From Dysidea avara (Eukaryota; Porifera; Demospongiae; Dictyoceratida; Dysideidae), in the NCBI RefSeq assembly GCF_963678975.1, contig NC_089285.1, positions 8,170,694-8,234,693 on the forward strand: a stretch of DNA of 64,000 nucleotides, given 5' to 3'. Position numbers and translations under genes: made by a program. Shown here piece by piece: positions 33,053 through 43,336 of this stretch; the stretch's first letter is position 1; each line of letters opens with the position of its first letter. The notes below the pieces were generated by a model that saw only the letters and a program-made list of their open reading frames with translations, was not told the DNA's origin and searched no databases.

Positions 33053-33739
33053 CTACTTTCCCTTCCTAGTGATGATGATGGTCCCTCCATAGAATCCGGG
33101 GCCTGAACGTGGCCAACTTATTACAAATTGTGCCCATGCAAATTTCACTTCTATTATGGCAATATTTCTCATTGCATTGTGTACAGCATTGAGAACCTCT
33201 GTCACTATGTACCCGATAACATGCCATTCATTTCTAATATAGCACTTGAAGGCTATAGCCTGACTGTCTTTCTTGTTTTCCGGCTCTGGATAGATATTGA
33301 CAGGCACTTTCTCATTTTTACTCAAAAGTTCACTGACTTCTTCAAGAACATCCTGTCTTTTGCGCACATGTGTACAACCGATGCACTTAAAAACAACACT
33401 GTGAAGTGTGACTTGCTCAGGACTGTTGCTGTGATGTGAACTCCTTGTACTGGAACTTTCTAATGAAGGACTAAGGGCTCTGATATATTTCAAAGAAGAT
33501 TCTGATACATGGTCAATATCATCAACCCAAAACCATTCCCAAATGACGTATCCTCCTTGAGGGGGCAACTTCAGTGTTGTTGTGTGAATACCGGAAGGAA
33601 ATTCATCTTCAGATACACCAGGTGATTTCATGCACCATATCTCTTTCAAAAACGCTTCATCTACAACAGGATTAACAATCTCAGCAACAAATTTGCCATC
33701 AGGATGTCCTGATGAGGTCATGATGTTAAACATACACAT
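33053..33739 (-). CDS. HIRAN-like domain protein, paralogue 1
   Basis: 228 codons. The C-terminal part (about residues 110-225) reads VVFKCIGCTHVRKRQ, then VPVNIYPEPENKKDSQAIAF, then WHVIGYIVTEVLNAVHNAM. The E-P-x-N-x-x-D-x-x-A-I-x-F and I-G-Y pattern is that of HIRAN, a beta-barrel that in HLTF-type helicases binds 3' DNA ends. No helicase is attached. The N-terminal part (GGYVIWEWFWVDDID) has a counterpart in paralogue 2 (VFVMWNWEEPND). It ends with a Gly-rich strand GFYGGTIII. It directly follows a broken ORF on the same strand (33741-34180) and may be the 3' exon of a longer gene. The HIRAN call is from the motif pattern and is moderately sure. Confidence 0.6.
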   Translation of the reverse strand: MCMFNIMTSSGHPDGKFVAEIVNPVVDEAFLKEIWCMKSPGVSEDEFPSGIHTTTLKLPPQGGYVIWEWFWVDDIDHVSESSLKYIRALSPSLESSSTRSSHHSNSPEQVTLHSVVFKCIGCTHVRKRQDVLEEVSELLSKNEKVPVNIYPEPENKKDSQAIAFKCYIRNEWHVIGYIVTEVLNAVHNAMRNIAIIEVKFAWAQFVISWPRSGPGFYGGTIIITRKGK

Positions 33740-33740
33740 T

Positions 33741-34180
33741 CTATGCTAAATACATACTTTTTGGTGTTAGCATAGCATAAAGTTTCTTAGAAGATAGCTT
33801 GCTGTATTTCTTGCGCACATCTGAACGAATTTGTAGCACAGAAAGGGGACGTGTGTATCCCTTTAAGTGAAGGTAATTAAATTCCCAATCACTTACAAAA
33901 CCTGAGAATGGAGAAATAAACTTAGTCTGGAAAATTTCATAATACATACCTGAAACTTTCATTCCAAAAGACACCATAGTTCTACACAAGTCTGCTATCA
34001 ATCGTCACATATCTACTTCTTTAAGATCTGCATATGGTAGACATTGTACGGGAAGAGCATAGGGTTTCTGATCGTGAAGATCTGAACTCAACATGAGTAC
34101 AAAAACATGACTAGCAGGTGATCTTCTGAATGCACAATCCACATACGTATTAAAAGCCAATAGCCGTTCTCAAATCATTT
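33741..34180 (-). pseudogene. Unknown conserved-looking ORF with one in-frame stop
   Basis: Reads AFNTYVDCAFRRSPASHV, then LHDQKPYALPVQCLPYADL, a TGA near 34009, then LIADLCRTMVSFGMKVSG and LSVLQIRSDVRKKYSKLSSK, ending at 33741. I do not recognise a named domain; the last segment recalls uncharacterised sponge proteins. It could belong upstream of the HIRAN-like frame, two bases away. Confidence 0.4.
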
Positions 34181-34185
34181 TTGCA

Positions 34186-34467
34186 ATGCATGTTACAGAG
34201 TTTTTGCTGAAATACAAAAGCCTTGTTATTTTTACCCTACAAGGCATGGAAAAACTAAATGATGCAACAACTATAGATTTTGCTAAAAGCACCAAACACA
34301 ACTACCAGAGTTTGGAAGCACCAAAACAAATTATGTCAAAAAGAAATCATGTCGAGCATCTACAAGACACTGGATATGAACGAGCACTGAAGGTAATAAA
34401 ATGCTCTAGATGTGACAGCTTAGGACATAATAGCCGTACATGTGATGCCGAAATCACCCACAACTAA
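34186..34467 (+). CDS. Small ORF with CCHC zinc knuckle
   Basis: 93 codons, ending with CSRCDSLGHNSRTC, a correct C-x2-C-x4-H-x4-C knuckle. Such G-H-N-x-R-T-C knuckles sit at the end of MULE-like transposases and gag-like proteins. It lies opposite to its neighbours, so it is probably the 3' end of a degraded element. The start is arbitrary; it could be an exon. Confidence 0.45.
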   Translation: MHVTEFLLKYKSLVIFTLQGMEKLNDATTIDFAKSTKHNYQSLEAPKQIMSKRNHVEHLQDTGYERALKVIKCSRCDSLGHNSRTCDAEITHN

Positions 34468-34562
34468 CTATTACTTAGTGTATATCACTCAAGTCGGTAT
34501 AATATATGACAAATGAGACAGTTATGTAACATGTATTTACAGTTATGTAATATGTATTTTAT

Positions 34563-34880
34563 TTAATCACATTACTAAGTTTTCCAAATTGTGTACCAGT
34601 TTTATGTATTGAACGATGCTCAATACCCCTTGAGACATACCTAACATATCCTGTATATCCCAAACCTTCATGATAGAGACTGGATCGTCTTCAACTAGAC
34701 AAACATGTTTTTATCCTTAATGCCAGCTCTTTATGCAATGAAAATTTATCTTCTAGCTGAATGGACACCTCATCCAGACTAATGATGTCACTACGGGGTC
34801 TCCATTCATCATACTGTGAGCCATAACCAACATAGTGTATCTGCACCAGATCATTTGTGGCAGAAGAAAACCTCCACAGG
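34563..34880 (-). pseudogene. Chromo-barrel-like fragment
   Basis: Reads NDLVQIHYVGYGSQYDEWRP and RSDIISLDEVSIQLEDKFSL, the V-H-Y-x-G-x-x-x-x-Y-D-E-W pattern of chromo-barrel/Tudor-knot domains, which bind modified histone tails or RNA. A TGA follows (after LRIKTCLSS) and the frame continues to a stop at 34563. It is on the same strand as, and upstream of, the broken ORF and the HIRAN-like frame, so all three could derive from one gene. Confidence 0.5.
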
Positions 34881-35205
34881 GTATAGTGAGTCTAATTCCC
34901 TCTTCTTCGAGCATCGCAGCTGGGACCTGAATAGAACAAAAAAATTTTCACAGACCATAATATATACCGAGTAAGCTGGTCACCCCCAGTAAATAGTTTT
35001 GCCCTGAAGTGGCTTTAGATGGCCTTACTAAACAGATGGCAGATGAGATACTTACATACTACATCAAAATACTACCTGTTGGAATAACCAGCAAGTAATG
35101 TCTTCAGTGGAAAAGAACACATGCAACTTGCTGAGTGTTAAATAGAATTTTGCTGGGTATTAAATAGAAATGAGGCATAGAAAACTTTTACAATGTATGC
35201 CTAAT
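34881..35205. other. Non-coding left flank of the Bel/Pao insertion
   Basis: No gene seen. It continues to the GTGTA target-site duplication at 35206-35210. Confidence 0.4.
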
Positions 35206-35210
35206 GTGTA

Positions 35211-35332
35211 TGTAAGATATTTAGAACTCTAAGTCAGGTACGTTCCACATCTCGGTATCGTCTCGCAACAAAACGTGGCCTATCACACGACTCTCACGTG
35301 ACTCATAAAAAATTTCACCCAAATGTACAACA
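35211..35332 (-). repeat. 3' LTR of the complete Bel/Pao element
   Basis: 122 bp. On the plus strand it starts TGTAAGATATTTAGAACTC and ends AAATGTACAACA. It nearly equals 41758-41879. Confidence 0.95.
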
Positions 35333-35487
35333 TCCTCCCCCGTTGACCACATATTGGTCAACAAGGGGATATCAAATTACAACAACAAAAGAACCTCTAA
35401 ATCACAAACGTTATATAATACTGATAATAGTCTACTGGTCATCCTCTGATCCATTGGAACTGTCAATGTCTTCAGTCATCACTGCTC

Positions 35488-35943
35488 TTATAAAACTATT
35501 TGCCTTCTGAGCAGCTCTCCTAGATGGTCGTACACCACTTGGCTGAACTTGACTGTAGGACGCATCCTCCTTAGATCGAGGGTCACTAGTGTTGTTACTA
35601 ACATTCTTGTCAACAAAGCATTCTGCACTTGACTGGGGATTCTTGACTGGACTGTATTACTCTTATCATTTTTTACTGGTTTAGCCCGACAACATTCTTC
35701 TAACGGGTATAAGCACTTCAATGGCCGTCTCAGTAAAGTTGGTTGGGTGTCCCTTGATGGCACCTTCAATACGGCTCCTCTTACAAGACCATCTCCTCCT
35801 CTGATCAACTCGTGTATTCTCACCATTTTCCAAAATCCTCTAGGAGAAGATTCATTGTGCATCAGTACCACTTGGCCTTCTCGTACAACATCATCAGTTG
35901 TACCATTACCACTATACCGGTGGCATTCCCTGAGCTGCAGCAA
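35488..35943 (-). pseudogene. Bel/Pao pol C-terminal tail
   Basis: 151-codon frame beginning LQLRECHRYSG and containing GQVVLMHNESSPRGFWKMVR and GGDGLVRGAVLKV, the conserved beta-barrel end of Bel/Pao integrases. It is one frame away from the upstream integrase frame (which ends at 35912), so a frameshift near 35930 separates them. Confidence 0.85.
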
Positions 35944-37768
35944 ATACTGTTTTCCATCTCTTCCAAAAATGGTTGAGAACCTTGTTGAGGTGGTCCATCC
36001 TCCTACTCAGGGAATCGTGTGTGACCTGCACATTATAGTCACTGTCATTCACTCCATGCTGAAAGCTCGAGTCAGGTAAACTGAGTATTCTCCTGCCAAC
36101 AATAAGATGAGATGGAGTAAGTGGCTCCTCTACGTCTTCCGAAGACACAAATGACAAAAGTCTGGAGTTGATTATCATTTCGACTTCAGTTAAGGCCGTC
36201 ATCAACTCCTCATACGTCAATCTCGCCCTGCCAATTGTCTTACGCAGACATCTCTTCACACTCTTTATCATTCGCTCAAACACGCCTCCCCACCAAGGGG
36301 CCTTCTCTAAGTTAAAACACCATTCTAAGCCCATCCCTGCTGTAAACTGCTGTACTTCTGCCTGATTCAATATTTTCTCAATAGTCTTGGCAGCAGCCTT
36401 GAATGTCTTTCCATTATCAGAAACTAGCTTACGGGGAAAGCCTCTTCGTGCCGTAAATCGTTTAAAACTCCGAATGAATGTTTGAGCTTTCAAGTTAGGT
36501 ACAAGTTCCAAATGCACGGCTATAGTGACACAACAGGTATACAAACAAATCCAGACCTTACCAACATCAGTTATCTCATGGCTCTTAACATACAGCGGCC
36601 CCGTAAAGTCCACTCCCGTGTATGTAAAGGCAGGGGCTTCTCTTACCCTGAATTCTGGTAAAGATGGAGCTGGTGGCGTTGGACATGGTGGACCTTCCAA
36701 CTTACGACAGACGACACACTGATACAGGATGTGCCTCACATATTGTCTGCCTCGGATAATCCAAAACTTGGCTCTAATCTGCGTCAAGGTCTCCTTCACT
36801 CCATTATGTCCAACCCTCTCATGGGCATCTCTTACCACCAATTCAGTGAAGTAATGTAGCTTGCACAACAAAGCAGGATGCTTGGCATTAATGTCGGCAT
36901 TACCAAGTCTGCCCTTACATCGCCATATTTTCCCATCAAGAAAAAGACCGAACTGCGTCCTCCAGGTTGGGAAATTCTTATGGTTACCTAAATCCCTCTG
37001 TGATTCCCTTACCCATAGGTTTTCAGCATTCATAACTTCAGACGCAGTTAATTCCTTGGGCAGGGAGGTACTGTTCTTCTGTAACCTTGACATACATTGG
37101 TTCACAAACCTGAGGACATATGCGGTTACTCGCAGTAGCCTGCTAAACTTACTAAAGTTCTCCAGTTTGATCACATGCGTAAGGCCAGTTGATTCACTAG
37201 AACTCAAAAGTATGTGTGAGCTACTAGGTTGCACTGCCTTCAGCTCTGCAGCACATGCTTCTGGCATGATTAATTCCTCCTCCTCTACTAAGTTAGACTC
37301 ACTGCTCAAATCAACAAGCCAGCTTGGTCCATGCCTCCACAGGACATTACCTCTTAACTCTGAGGGAGTCATTCCTCTTGATGGTATATCCGCAGGGTTT
37401 TCCCTGCCTGGACAGTGAAGCCAGCAATCTGCCGCCACGAGTCTCCTTATCTCAATTACACGATTCTGAACAAATTGTTTCCATTCCTTTTCCACGCCTC
37501 GAATCCAATACAGAGCAACCTTGGAGTCAGTGAAGCAAGTTATCGAACTAAAAGTTTTCTCGCATTCAAGTGCAGTGAGTACACTCGCCATTAAGTTGGC
37601 CAGGAGTAGTGCTGACAACAATTCTAACCTAGGAATAGTTTGTCGTTCAACCGGGGAGACCCTAGTCTTGGAAGCTACAAATTCCACTGAGCTACCCACA
37701 TTTGTCTCAATTCTCATGTACACCACGGCAGCATACGCTCGAGATGACACATCACAAAATCCGAACAA
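35912..37768 (-). pseudogene. Bel/Pao RNase H and integrase
   Basis: 618 codons. RNase H: FCDVSSRAYAAVVYMR (first Asp) and CFTDSKVALYWIRG. It then passes HCPGRENPADIPSRGM, the integrase zinc-binding region (HERVGHNGVKETL, CVVCRKLEG), and the catalytic core with YTGVDFTGPLYVK (D), LVSDNGKTFKAA (D) and EKAPWWGGVFERMIKSVKR (E). It ends LNHFWKRWKTVFA. The long open frame suggests little time for decay in this part. The upstream RT frame meets it after a shift near 37770. Confidence 0.9.
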
Positions 37769-38942
37769 AGTATATTACCAGAGGACTTACTTAAGCTCCA
37801 GCTGTAGCACCTGGGAATTGTGACCATGACACTATGAAAGCCAGTCACTAATGACTTCCACTTGCTCAGTAACTCTCCCGCTAGTGGTTCATCCCAATCA
37901 ATCTTACTCAAGCATAGATCCTGGAATAGCATCTTGAACTGGACAGTGATAGGTGAAATGAACCCCAGTGGGTCATAGAACTTACAGCCAATACCCACTA
38001 TACGTCTCTTCGTTGGCTCCATGTTCCTCAAAGTGATAGCTAGTTCACTCAAATCAAAGACCAATTGGTCTTGTACATAGTTCCACCTTACTCCAAGTAT
38101 CTTCTGTTCTCCACCTTCATTGCTCTGTGCTCTACCTAAGACATCTTTTGTGTACGTCTTGTCTTCTTCAACTACACTACTACTATTTGATGAGTTCACT
38201 TCAACTAAATCATGCCCTTCACTTGACTCTATACAACTCTGCAGGCTCTGGGAGTTACTAACAAACTTCCTTAAGTTGAACCCTCCTTCAGCTAACACCT
38301 TCTTTGACTTGCCATAGAGTTCAAAGCCTGCTTCTTCATCACTAGCACCATAGGTGATATCATCAACATAAATGGAACGTGTGAAAAGATTCACAAACTC
38401 AGGATGGTTCTCTCTGTACTTCTCTACATGGTGCTTTATGGTGGCATTCAGGAGAAATGGGCTCGCAGACACACCAAATACTACTCGTGTGAATCTAAAT
38501 GTTGTGACCCTTGGCCACGCCTTCTTGATGTCATCAACCCAGAGGAAGCGAAGAACATCTTTGTCATGTGGTGCAACAGATACCATTAAGAAAGCCTTTT
38601 CTATATCGGCTGCCAGTGCGACACGGTGAGTGCGAAACCTCAACAGAATGTCCATTATACTTTGACCAAATTTTGGTCCAGCATATAGGCAATCATTTAG
38701 GGAAGAACCATTGCTCTTGGCAGAGGCATGTATACAATTCTTAGTTTGGTTGTTGACTTGTCCTCTCTAACAACAGGGTGGTGCGGTAGGTAGTGGACCA
38801 AGCTGTTCTGGATTGCCTTGTCACTCACAATCTCCACTATCCCCTTATCAAGTTGCTCTCGGATAACCTTGTCATATTGTTGGAATACATCAGGCAACTG
38901 TCTCAATCTTCTCAGCAATCCTGTAAGCCTCTTCAATGACAA
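37714..38942 (-). pseudogene. Bel/Pao reverse transcriptase, two frames
   Basis: 38942-38697 carries the RT entry (YDKVIREQLDKGIVEIV, HYLPHHPVVREDK, LRIVY) and shifts frame near 38720. 38655-37714 carries the palm: VALAADIEKAFLMVSV, VVFGVSASPFLLNATI, FTRSIYVDDITYGASD (YVDD catalytic pair), then GFNLRKFVSNS, KILGVRWN and KFYDPLGFISPITVQFK, all typical of Pao RTs. Confidence 0.9.
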
Positions 38943-39014
38943 TTCATAATTGGAAGGAAGCGCACCATGAGTCTCCTTCCATGGTAGAGCAACCTCATAC
39001 CTACCATCCTTGAA

Positions 39015-41456
39015 TTATATCTGCCTCTCAAACTCTGCATAAACATCAGGCGTGTCTTGGTTTACTCCCAAGGACTCGAGATCCCAGAATTTCTTAAGGG
39101 TACTGTCCAAACTCTGTCCAGATTCCTCTGGCATGTATGCATCAACCATTAGCAAGTGAGTTGATACGAGATTGCATGTGGTCTGACACGACAGCCCAGG
39201 TACTGGGCCAGAGAGCACCCATCCAAGACGAGTCTGCATTGCTATGGGTCCATCACCTTCATGAATCACCTTGCCTGTGACGAGCTTCCAATAGTGGTCA
39301 AGTCCAATCAGCATATCCACCTCCAAAGGTTCGGTAGTACAACAATAGTCTGCCAGATCCAATTCAGATAAATGTCTATGATGCTCGGACACATATGATA
39401 GCGGTTGGTTGGAAAGAGGCTCACAAATTTGTGGCACTGACAAGAAGTATAGCTTGAGGACTCCACCACCACGCAAACTCAGACTAACCGCAACTACATC
39501 ACAAGACTGCTTGCTCCCCTTGTCTGACCCAAAGGTATTAATTAACATAGTCTCAGAACTGCGCGGGGTCAATGACAATGACTCCTTCAGCTTCTCAGTA
39601 ATATACGACCGCTGGCTCCCGCTATCGAACAATATTCGAACACTCATTGATACACTTGAGTTATCAGGATTGAGAACATCCACTTGTGCAGTCTGCAGCA
39701 GTACTGGCACCTTAGAGCTGGCACATTGTAATGAGGTGGTAGTAGGTGTGTTAGAGTTTACTGACCCCAATGATTGGGCCTGAAGTGTTGAATGACCAGT
39801 GACACTAGTTGTAGAACTTCTGGTAGTGTTTCTCGCCACCTCTCCAGTGCAGATGCTAACGTGGTGTCTGCCGCCACAGCTAGAACACTTCAGTGTTGAT
39901 CGGCACTCACGACTAGTGTGGTTTCTTCGCAGGCATACAAAACATCTGCCAGATCTTTTAAGTATTTGCTTACGCTCTGCTGGCTCGATCACCATTTTGC
40001 ATGAGGTAGATGCATGTCCCTGACGGCAGAATGAGCACCTTGGAGAGGAATCATTCGCCATTAGCGTTGAAGAAGTAGGGAAACTCCTACTCATAGCTCT
40101 GGCAGGTCGATTACTATTACCACCTTGACTAGCAATACTTGCAGCCCTCTCTCTAGCCTTAATCTCAGTATCTATTAACTGCATCAGTTCATCCAGCTGC
40201 CAACGATCATCTCTCACCGATCGGCTAATAATGAGTCGGAACTCTTGTGGTAACTTACCCATAATGATGGGTGATAACAGACTTCCGTAAGATTCAGCTA
40301 AGACTCCTAGTGCACTCAGTCCTCTCACTTGTGATTCTACCAAATCATAAAAATGACGTAACCCCTTAAGATTATACTGAGAGGTTACCGCATCAATGTT
40401 AACCAGTGCCTCCATGTGCTTGCTCACTATTTCCTTGGTGGTACCAAATCGTCTCTTCAATATGGCTACAGCCTCACCATAGTTGGGACCAGTTAACTTT
40501 AAACCAGATATTGCTTCTGCTGCTGTACCTTCTAACAGTGTGTTTAAATAATTAAACTTGTCTACATCAGACAGGCCAGGATGGCTATGAACCGAAGACA
40601 CGAATGAATCCCAAAATGTAGCCCACTTTGTGAGATCACCATTAAACCGTTTAAGTGTAAGCTTTGGTAACTTCACCTTAGTTACATGTCCTAGTGGTGC
40701 ATGATATGCAAGGGGGCTGACACTTGTATCTGGCAAACTCACAAGGGGCAAGGCAGGTGTTGTCATTACACTAGGTGAGAAGGGGGCCATTGTACCGGCA
40801 ACTGTATGAGGAGGAATCAATGGTAGCTTAAAAGGAAGAGACCCAGCAATACTACTAGTATACGTCAACGAAACAGTAGGTGGAGCTATAGATATCACTG
40901 GAGTGCTGGATGATACACTGGTTGTGACTGGAGCTTCTGGTGATGTACTTGCTGGGGTAGTACTAACAGTACTAGTGACTACAGAGGTGGTTGGGTAAGA
41001 TACCACGGTTGATGGGACACTGGTGACAGTTGCAGAACTACTGCTCGGGACATCACTGACAACTGCTGAAGTATCACTTGTGAGACTAGTGGTGGTCGTG
41101 GAAGATTCACTACTTAGGGTGACTGGGGTACTAAGGGTTGTTGTTCTCCTGGCCTCGATAGCATTTGTAGCATCTATTATGGACCTCTGTACCCTTTCCC
41201 TGAAAATGTCTGCCTGTTCAATTTCACTATCAAGCTCTTCATCTGGGACCAATTCTAAAATCTGATCATCAATTTGCTTCACTGTCTCTAGTTTCTCTTC
41301 AAGTGCTAGTTTGCACTGTCTCAGTTTTGTTATGATTGCTTCCCCTTCATCAGTGGATTCAATAGCTTCATAAAGTTCTGTGATAGTGCGCTTTGTGGAA
41401 CCTCTATGTCCACCCCGAACCCTTTTCTTTCTACTAAGAATCTCTACTTCTGACAT
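39015..41456 (-). CDS. Bel/Pao Gag-protease ORF (DUF1759, zinc knuckles, DUF1758)
   Basis: 813 codons, single frame; start MSEVEILSRKKRVRGG. An N-terminal coiled-coil part (to about residue 100) is followed by a long Ser/Thr/Val/Pro-rich linker (about 100-250). DUF1759 follows (KRFNGDLTKWATFWDSFVSS, about 270-420), then two knuckle sets (CSFCRQGHASTSC; CFVCLRRNHTSRECRSTLKC), then the protease-like DUF1758 with VRILFDSGSQRSYITEKL. It stops at 39015, where the RT frame should continue: a frame break, or programmed shift, between pro and pol. Antisense ORFs here are shadows. Confidence 0.92.
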   Translation of the reverse strand: MSEVEILSRKKRVRGGHRGSTKRTITELYEAIESTDEGEAIITKLRQCKLALEEKLETVKQIDDQILELVPDEELDSEIEQADIFRERVQRSIIDATNAIEARRTTTLSTPVTLSSESSTTTTSLTSDTSAVVSDVPSSSSATVTSVPSTVVSYPTTSVVTSTVSTTPASTSPEAPVTTSVSSSTPVISIAPPTVSLTYTSSIAGSLPFKLPLIPPHTVAGTMAPFSPSVMTTPALPLVSLPDTSVSPLAYHAPLGHVTKVKLPKLTLKRFNGDLTKWATFWDSFVSSVHSHPGLSDVDKFNYLNTLLEGTAAEAISGLKLTGPNYGEAVAILKRRFGTTKEIVSKHMEALVNIDAVTSQYNLKGLRHFYDLVESQVRGLSALGVLAESYGSLLSPIIMGKLPQEFRLIISRSVRDDRWQLDELMQLIDTEIKARERAASIASQGGNSNRPARAMSRSFPTSSTLMANDSSPRCSFCRQGHASTSCKMVIEPAERKQILKRSGRCFVCLRRNHTSRECRSTLKCSSCGGRHHVSICTGEVARNTTRSSTTSVTGHSTLQAQSLGSVNSNTPTTTSLQCASSKVPVLLQTAQVDVLNPDNSSVSMSVRILFDSGSQRSYITEKLKESLSLTPRSSETMLINTFGSDKGSKQSCDVVAVSLSLRGGGVLKLYFLSVPQICEPLSNQPLSYVSEHHRHLSELDLADYCCTTEPLEVDMLIGLDHYWKLVTGKVIHEGDGPIAMQTRLGWVLSGPVPGLSCQTTCNLVSTHLLMVDAYMPEESGQSLDSTLKKFWDLESLGVNQDTPDVYAEFERQI

Positions 41457-41672
41457 TATGTATTAACTACTGTTATACAACTGACTTTGGCTTTGGCGTA
41501 TCCATGGTTACTCGTCCTCTTCACCAGGATTTCTGCGGATCTTCGCTCTCTAATTAGAGAGCACCAACTAAATAGAAAACAACGCAACAATCAGTACTTA
41601 ACAAATTCTTTCACTCGCCTCTCGGGGTACCATTCACCCGGTACCAAGGAATTCTCGTTTAGGAATAAGATC

Positions 41673-41757
41673 GAGCGGTGACTGTCGAATTTCACTTCCT
41701 ATTCTAGCTACGGGGTGAATCCATAGGTCGCTGGTTCGAGTCCGGTTCGAAGGACCA
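41673..41757 (+). other. Primer-binding region carrying an extended tRNA-Tyr-like sequence
   Basis: On the plus strand the 40 bases before the LTR (about 41718-41757) read ATCCATAGGTCGCTGG, TTCGAGTCC, GGTTCGAAGGA and CCA. This matches the 3' half of tRNA-Tyr (anticodon-stem 3' side, variable loop, T arm, acceptor TCGAAGG, CCA). The element's minus strand therefore has a PBS (TGGTCCTTCGAACCGG) immediately after the LTR. Further left, 41673-41689 (GAGCGGTGACTGTCGA) resembles the D-arm/anticodon 5' part of tRNA-Tyr, with about 28-31 bases between the two that sit where tRNA-Tyr introns occur. The 5' acceptor half is absent and CCA is encoded, so this is not a tRNA gene. Confidence 0.75.
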
Positions 41758-41879
41758 TGTAAGATATTTAGAACTCTAAGTCAGGTACGTTCCACATCTC
41801 GGTATCGTCTCGCAACAAAACATGGCCTATCACACGACTCTCACGTGACTCATAAAAATTTTCACCCAAATGTACAACA
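41758..41879 (-). repeat. 5' LTR of the complete Bel/Pao element
   Basis: 122 bp, partner of 35211-35332. It differs by G/A in AAAAC(G/A)TGGCC and by one A/T in the A-rich run before TTCACCC. Confidence 0.95.
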
Positions 41880-41884
41880 GTGTA

Positions 41885-43048
41885 ATGGTTTAAATTTACT
41901 AAGGTGTTTTTGGTTAAGTGTGCACCCACTACTCTCGGAATTGTATAAATCTAAATGGGGTGGTGTCACTAAGACAGGTTCCACTGTAAATGAATGCATT
42001 GTGCTACAGTTATTCAAAAATTTGGCTGCTCCTCAGCTGTGGTATAAATATTTCGAGTATTGGTGAGGCTATTTATGTGGTAGTCACCTTCAGTTTTTCA
42101 AGTTCAGTTAGTTCATTGTTTTCCAACTGCCTAGTAATACGCACCTATCAAGGTATTGTTGCACTACCCCCATCAAGCATATATGTGGCTATGGTGGACA
42201 CCCCAATGGTCACTCTCCATACTAACATACTGGATTTATATTAATTACTACTGTACTGGAAAACCTAGTATGTCTTAATGCTGTACAGCAAGGTAAAATA
42301 TTTGGGTACTTTATAAATGAACACTTGTCATATGTCCCATAGTGCATGGGGAAACAGATGTGTAATAATCCTTAAACCTATATCAGAGGAAAGGGAATAG
42401 TGAGCAATACAATGATAGGTGTATTAAATGGAAAAAGCAATGGATCCACAAAATCATCACAAACGTGAGACTATTCATCTTCAACAACAACCCTATGACA
42501 CACAATTGGTCCTCTATGCCACATGTACCTTCTCCGGGGCCCAAGTAGCTAAATACATGTTCTCTTGTATAATAGCTATGCTTGTACTTCCACGTGGACA
42601 AACCTCTACTTTATTCTGGTGGCACTTATTGATTATAAGCGCCCCCTTGAAAATGGTCTGCACAACATCTGCTGCATAAAAAACAGATATATTGAGGTGT
42701 CAGTTGTCAACTTTACATTGTGCACTTGCTCTATGTAGTTAACACTACTTTTTACTTCCCCGCACTTTTTACTTCCCCCCTTGTAAAATCTTGGATCCTA
42801 CCACCACAAAACAACAACCCACTTTGTTATAAAATCTATAACATAATAGACAACATTGAAGAGATACTGTTCCTCATGGCACTTCTGAAATTCCAGCGGG
42901 TGGTCTCTTTTACCCTCTTGAGCACCCGTTCTGTGACATCCTCCAGGGAGGTTGTCACGTTCTCCTACAGCTTCTTTACACTTGGTCGCCTTCTGACAGA
43001 CCTTATCAGGGTGTCCAGCTTCTGCTATGTTGTCTCTGACATACTGCA
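41885..43048. other. Non-coding, unassigned
   Basis: Overlapping ORFs on both strands (for example 42720-43052 and 42798-43049) without family motifs. 42640-42780 has two ACTTTTTACTTCCCC repeats. A minus-strand frame between 43049 and about 42850 (TSLEDVTERVLKRVKE) might continue the DUF3987-like fragment, but it is broken. Confidence 0.25.
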
Positions 43049-43336
43049 CTAGTAGGGATAGCCAGTACTTGAGAAAACGCTGCTTAAAATTGACTTAATT
43101 TCACACCTCAGACCCTTTAAATGCTCTCTGCATAATTCAACAAAGTCTATAGCCACCTGTACCACTTTATCCGCAATCTCTGTTGGGATGTTGTGTTGAG
43201 TATCCAAATGAAATAGGACATGTAACACTGCCGCTATACAGAGTATCTGCCCCCTTGACTTAGACAGCAAGCCTACATGGACATAAAACACATAGCACAT
43301 ATCAAACAGTACAGTAGTAATAGTTGTGGAACACAC
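43049..43336 (-). pseudogene. DUF3987-like (primase/helicase-type) fragment
   Basis: Contains LLSKSRGQILCIAAVLHVLF and HNIPTEIADKVVQVAIDFVE, which recall the S-R-x-x-x-x-x-L-R-I-A-x-x-L-H pattern near the C-terminus of DUF3987 proteins. In several invertebrates such proteins occur in multi-copy, element-like contexts. Only about 70 codons are convincing. Confidence 0.4.

Larger units (their letters stand above)
35206..41884 (-). mobile_element. Bel/Pao LTR retrotransposon, structurally complete, with 5-bp target duplication
   Basis: LTRs at 35211-35332 and 41758-41879 (122 bp each, about two differences) are flanked by GTGTA on both sides (35206-35210 and 41880-41884). Minus-strand order: PBS, gag with DUF1759 and knuckles, DUF1758 protease, YVDD reverse transcriptase, RNase H, integrase, C-terminal tail. 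Near-identical LTRs and an intact duplication indicate a fairly recent insertion, yet the polyprotein is broken at three places or more. Confidence 0.95.

Noticed and set aside
41673..41757. A tRNA-Tyr gene
   Set aside because: No 5' acceptor half, CCA is encoded in the DNA, the anticodon position reads GTC, and it abuts an LTR exactly where a primer-binding site belongs.
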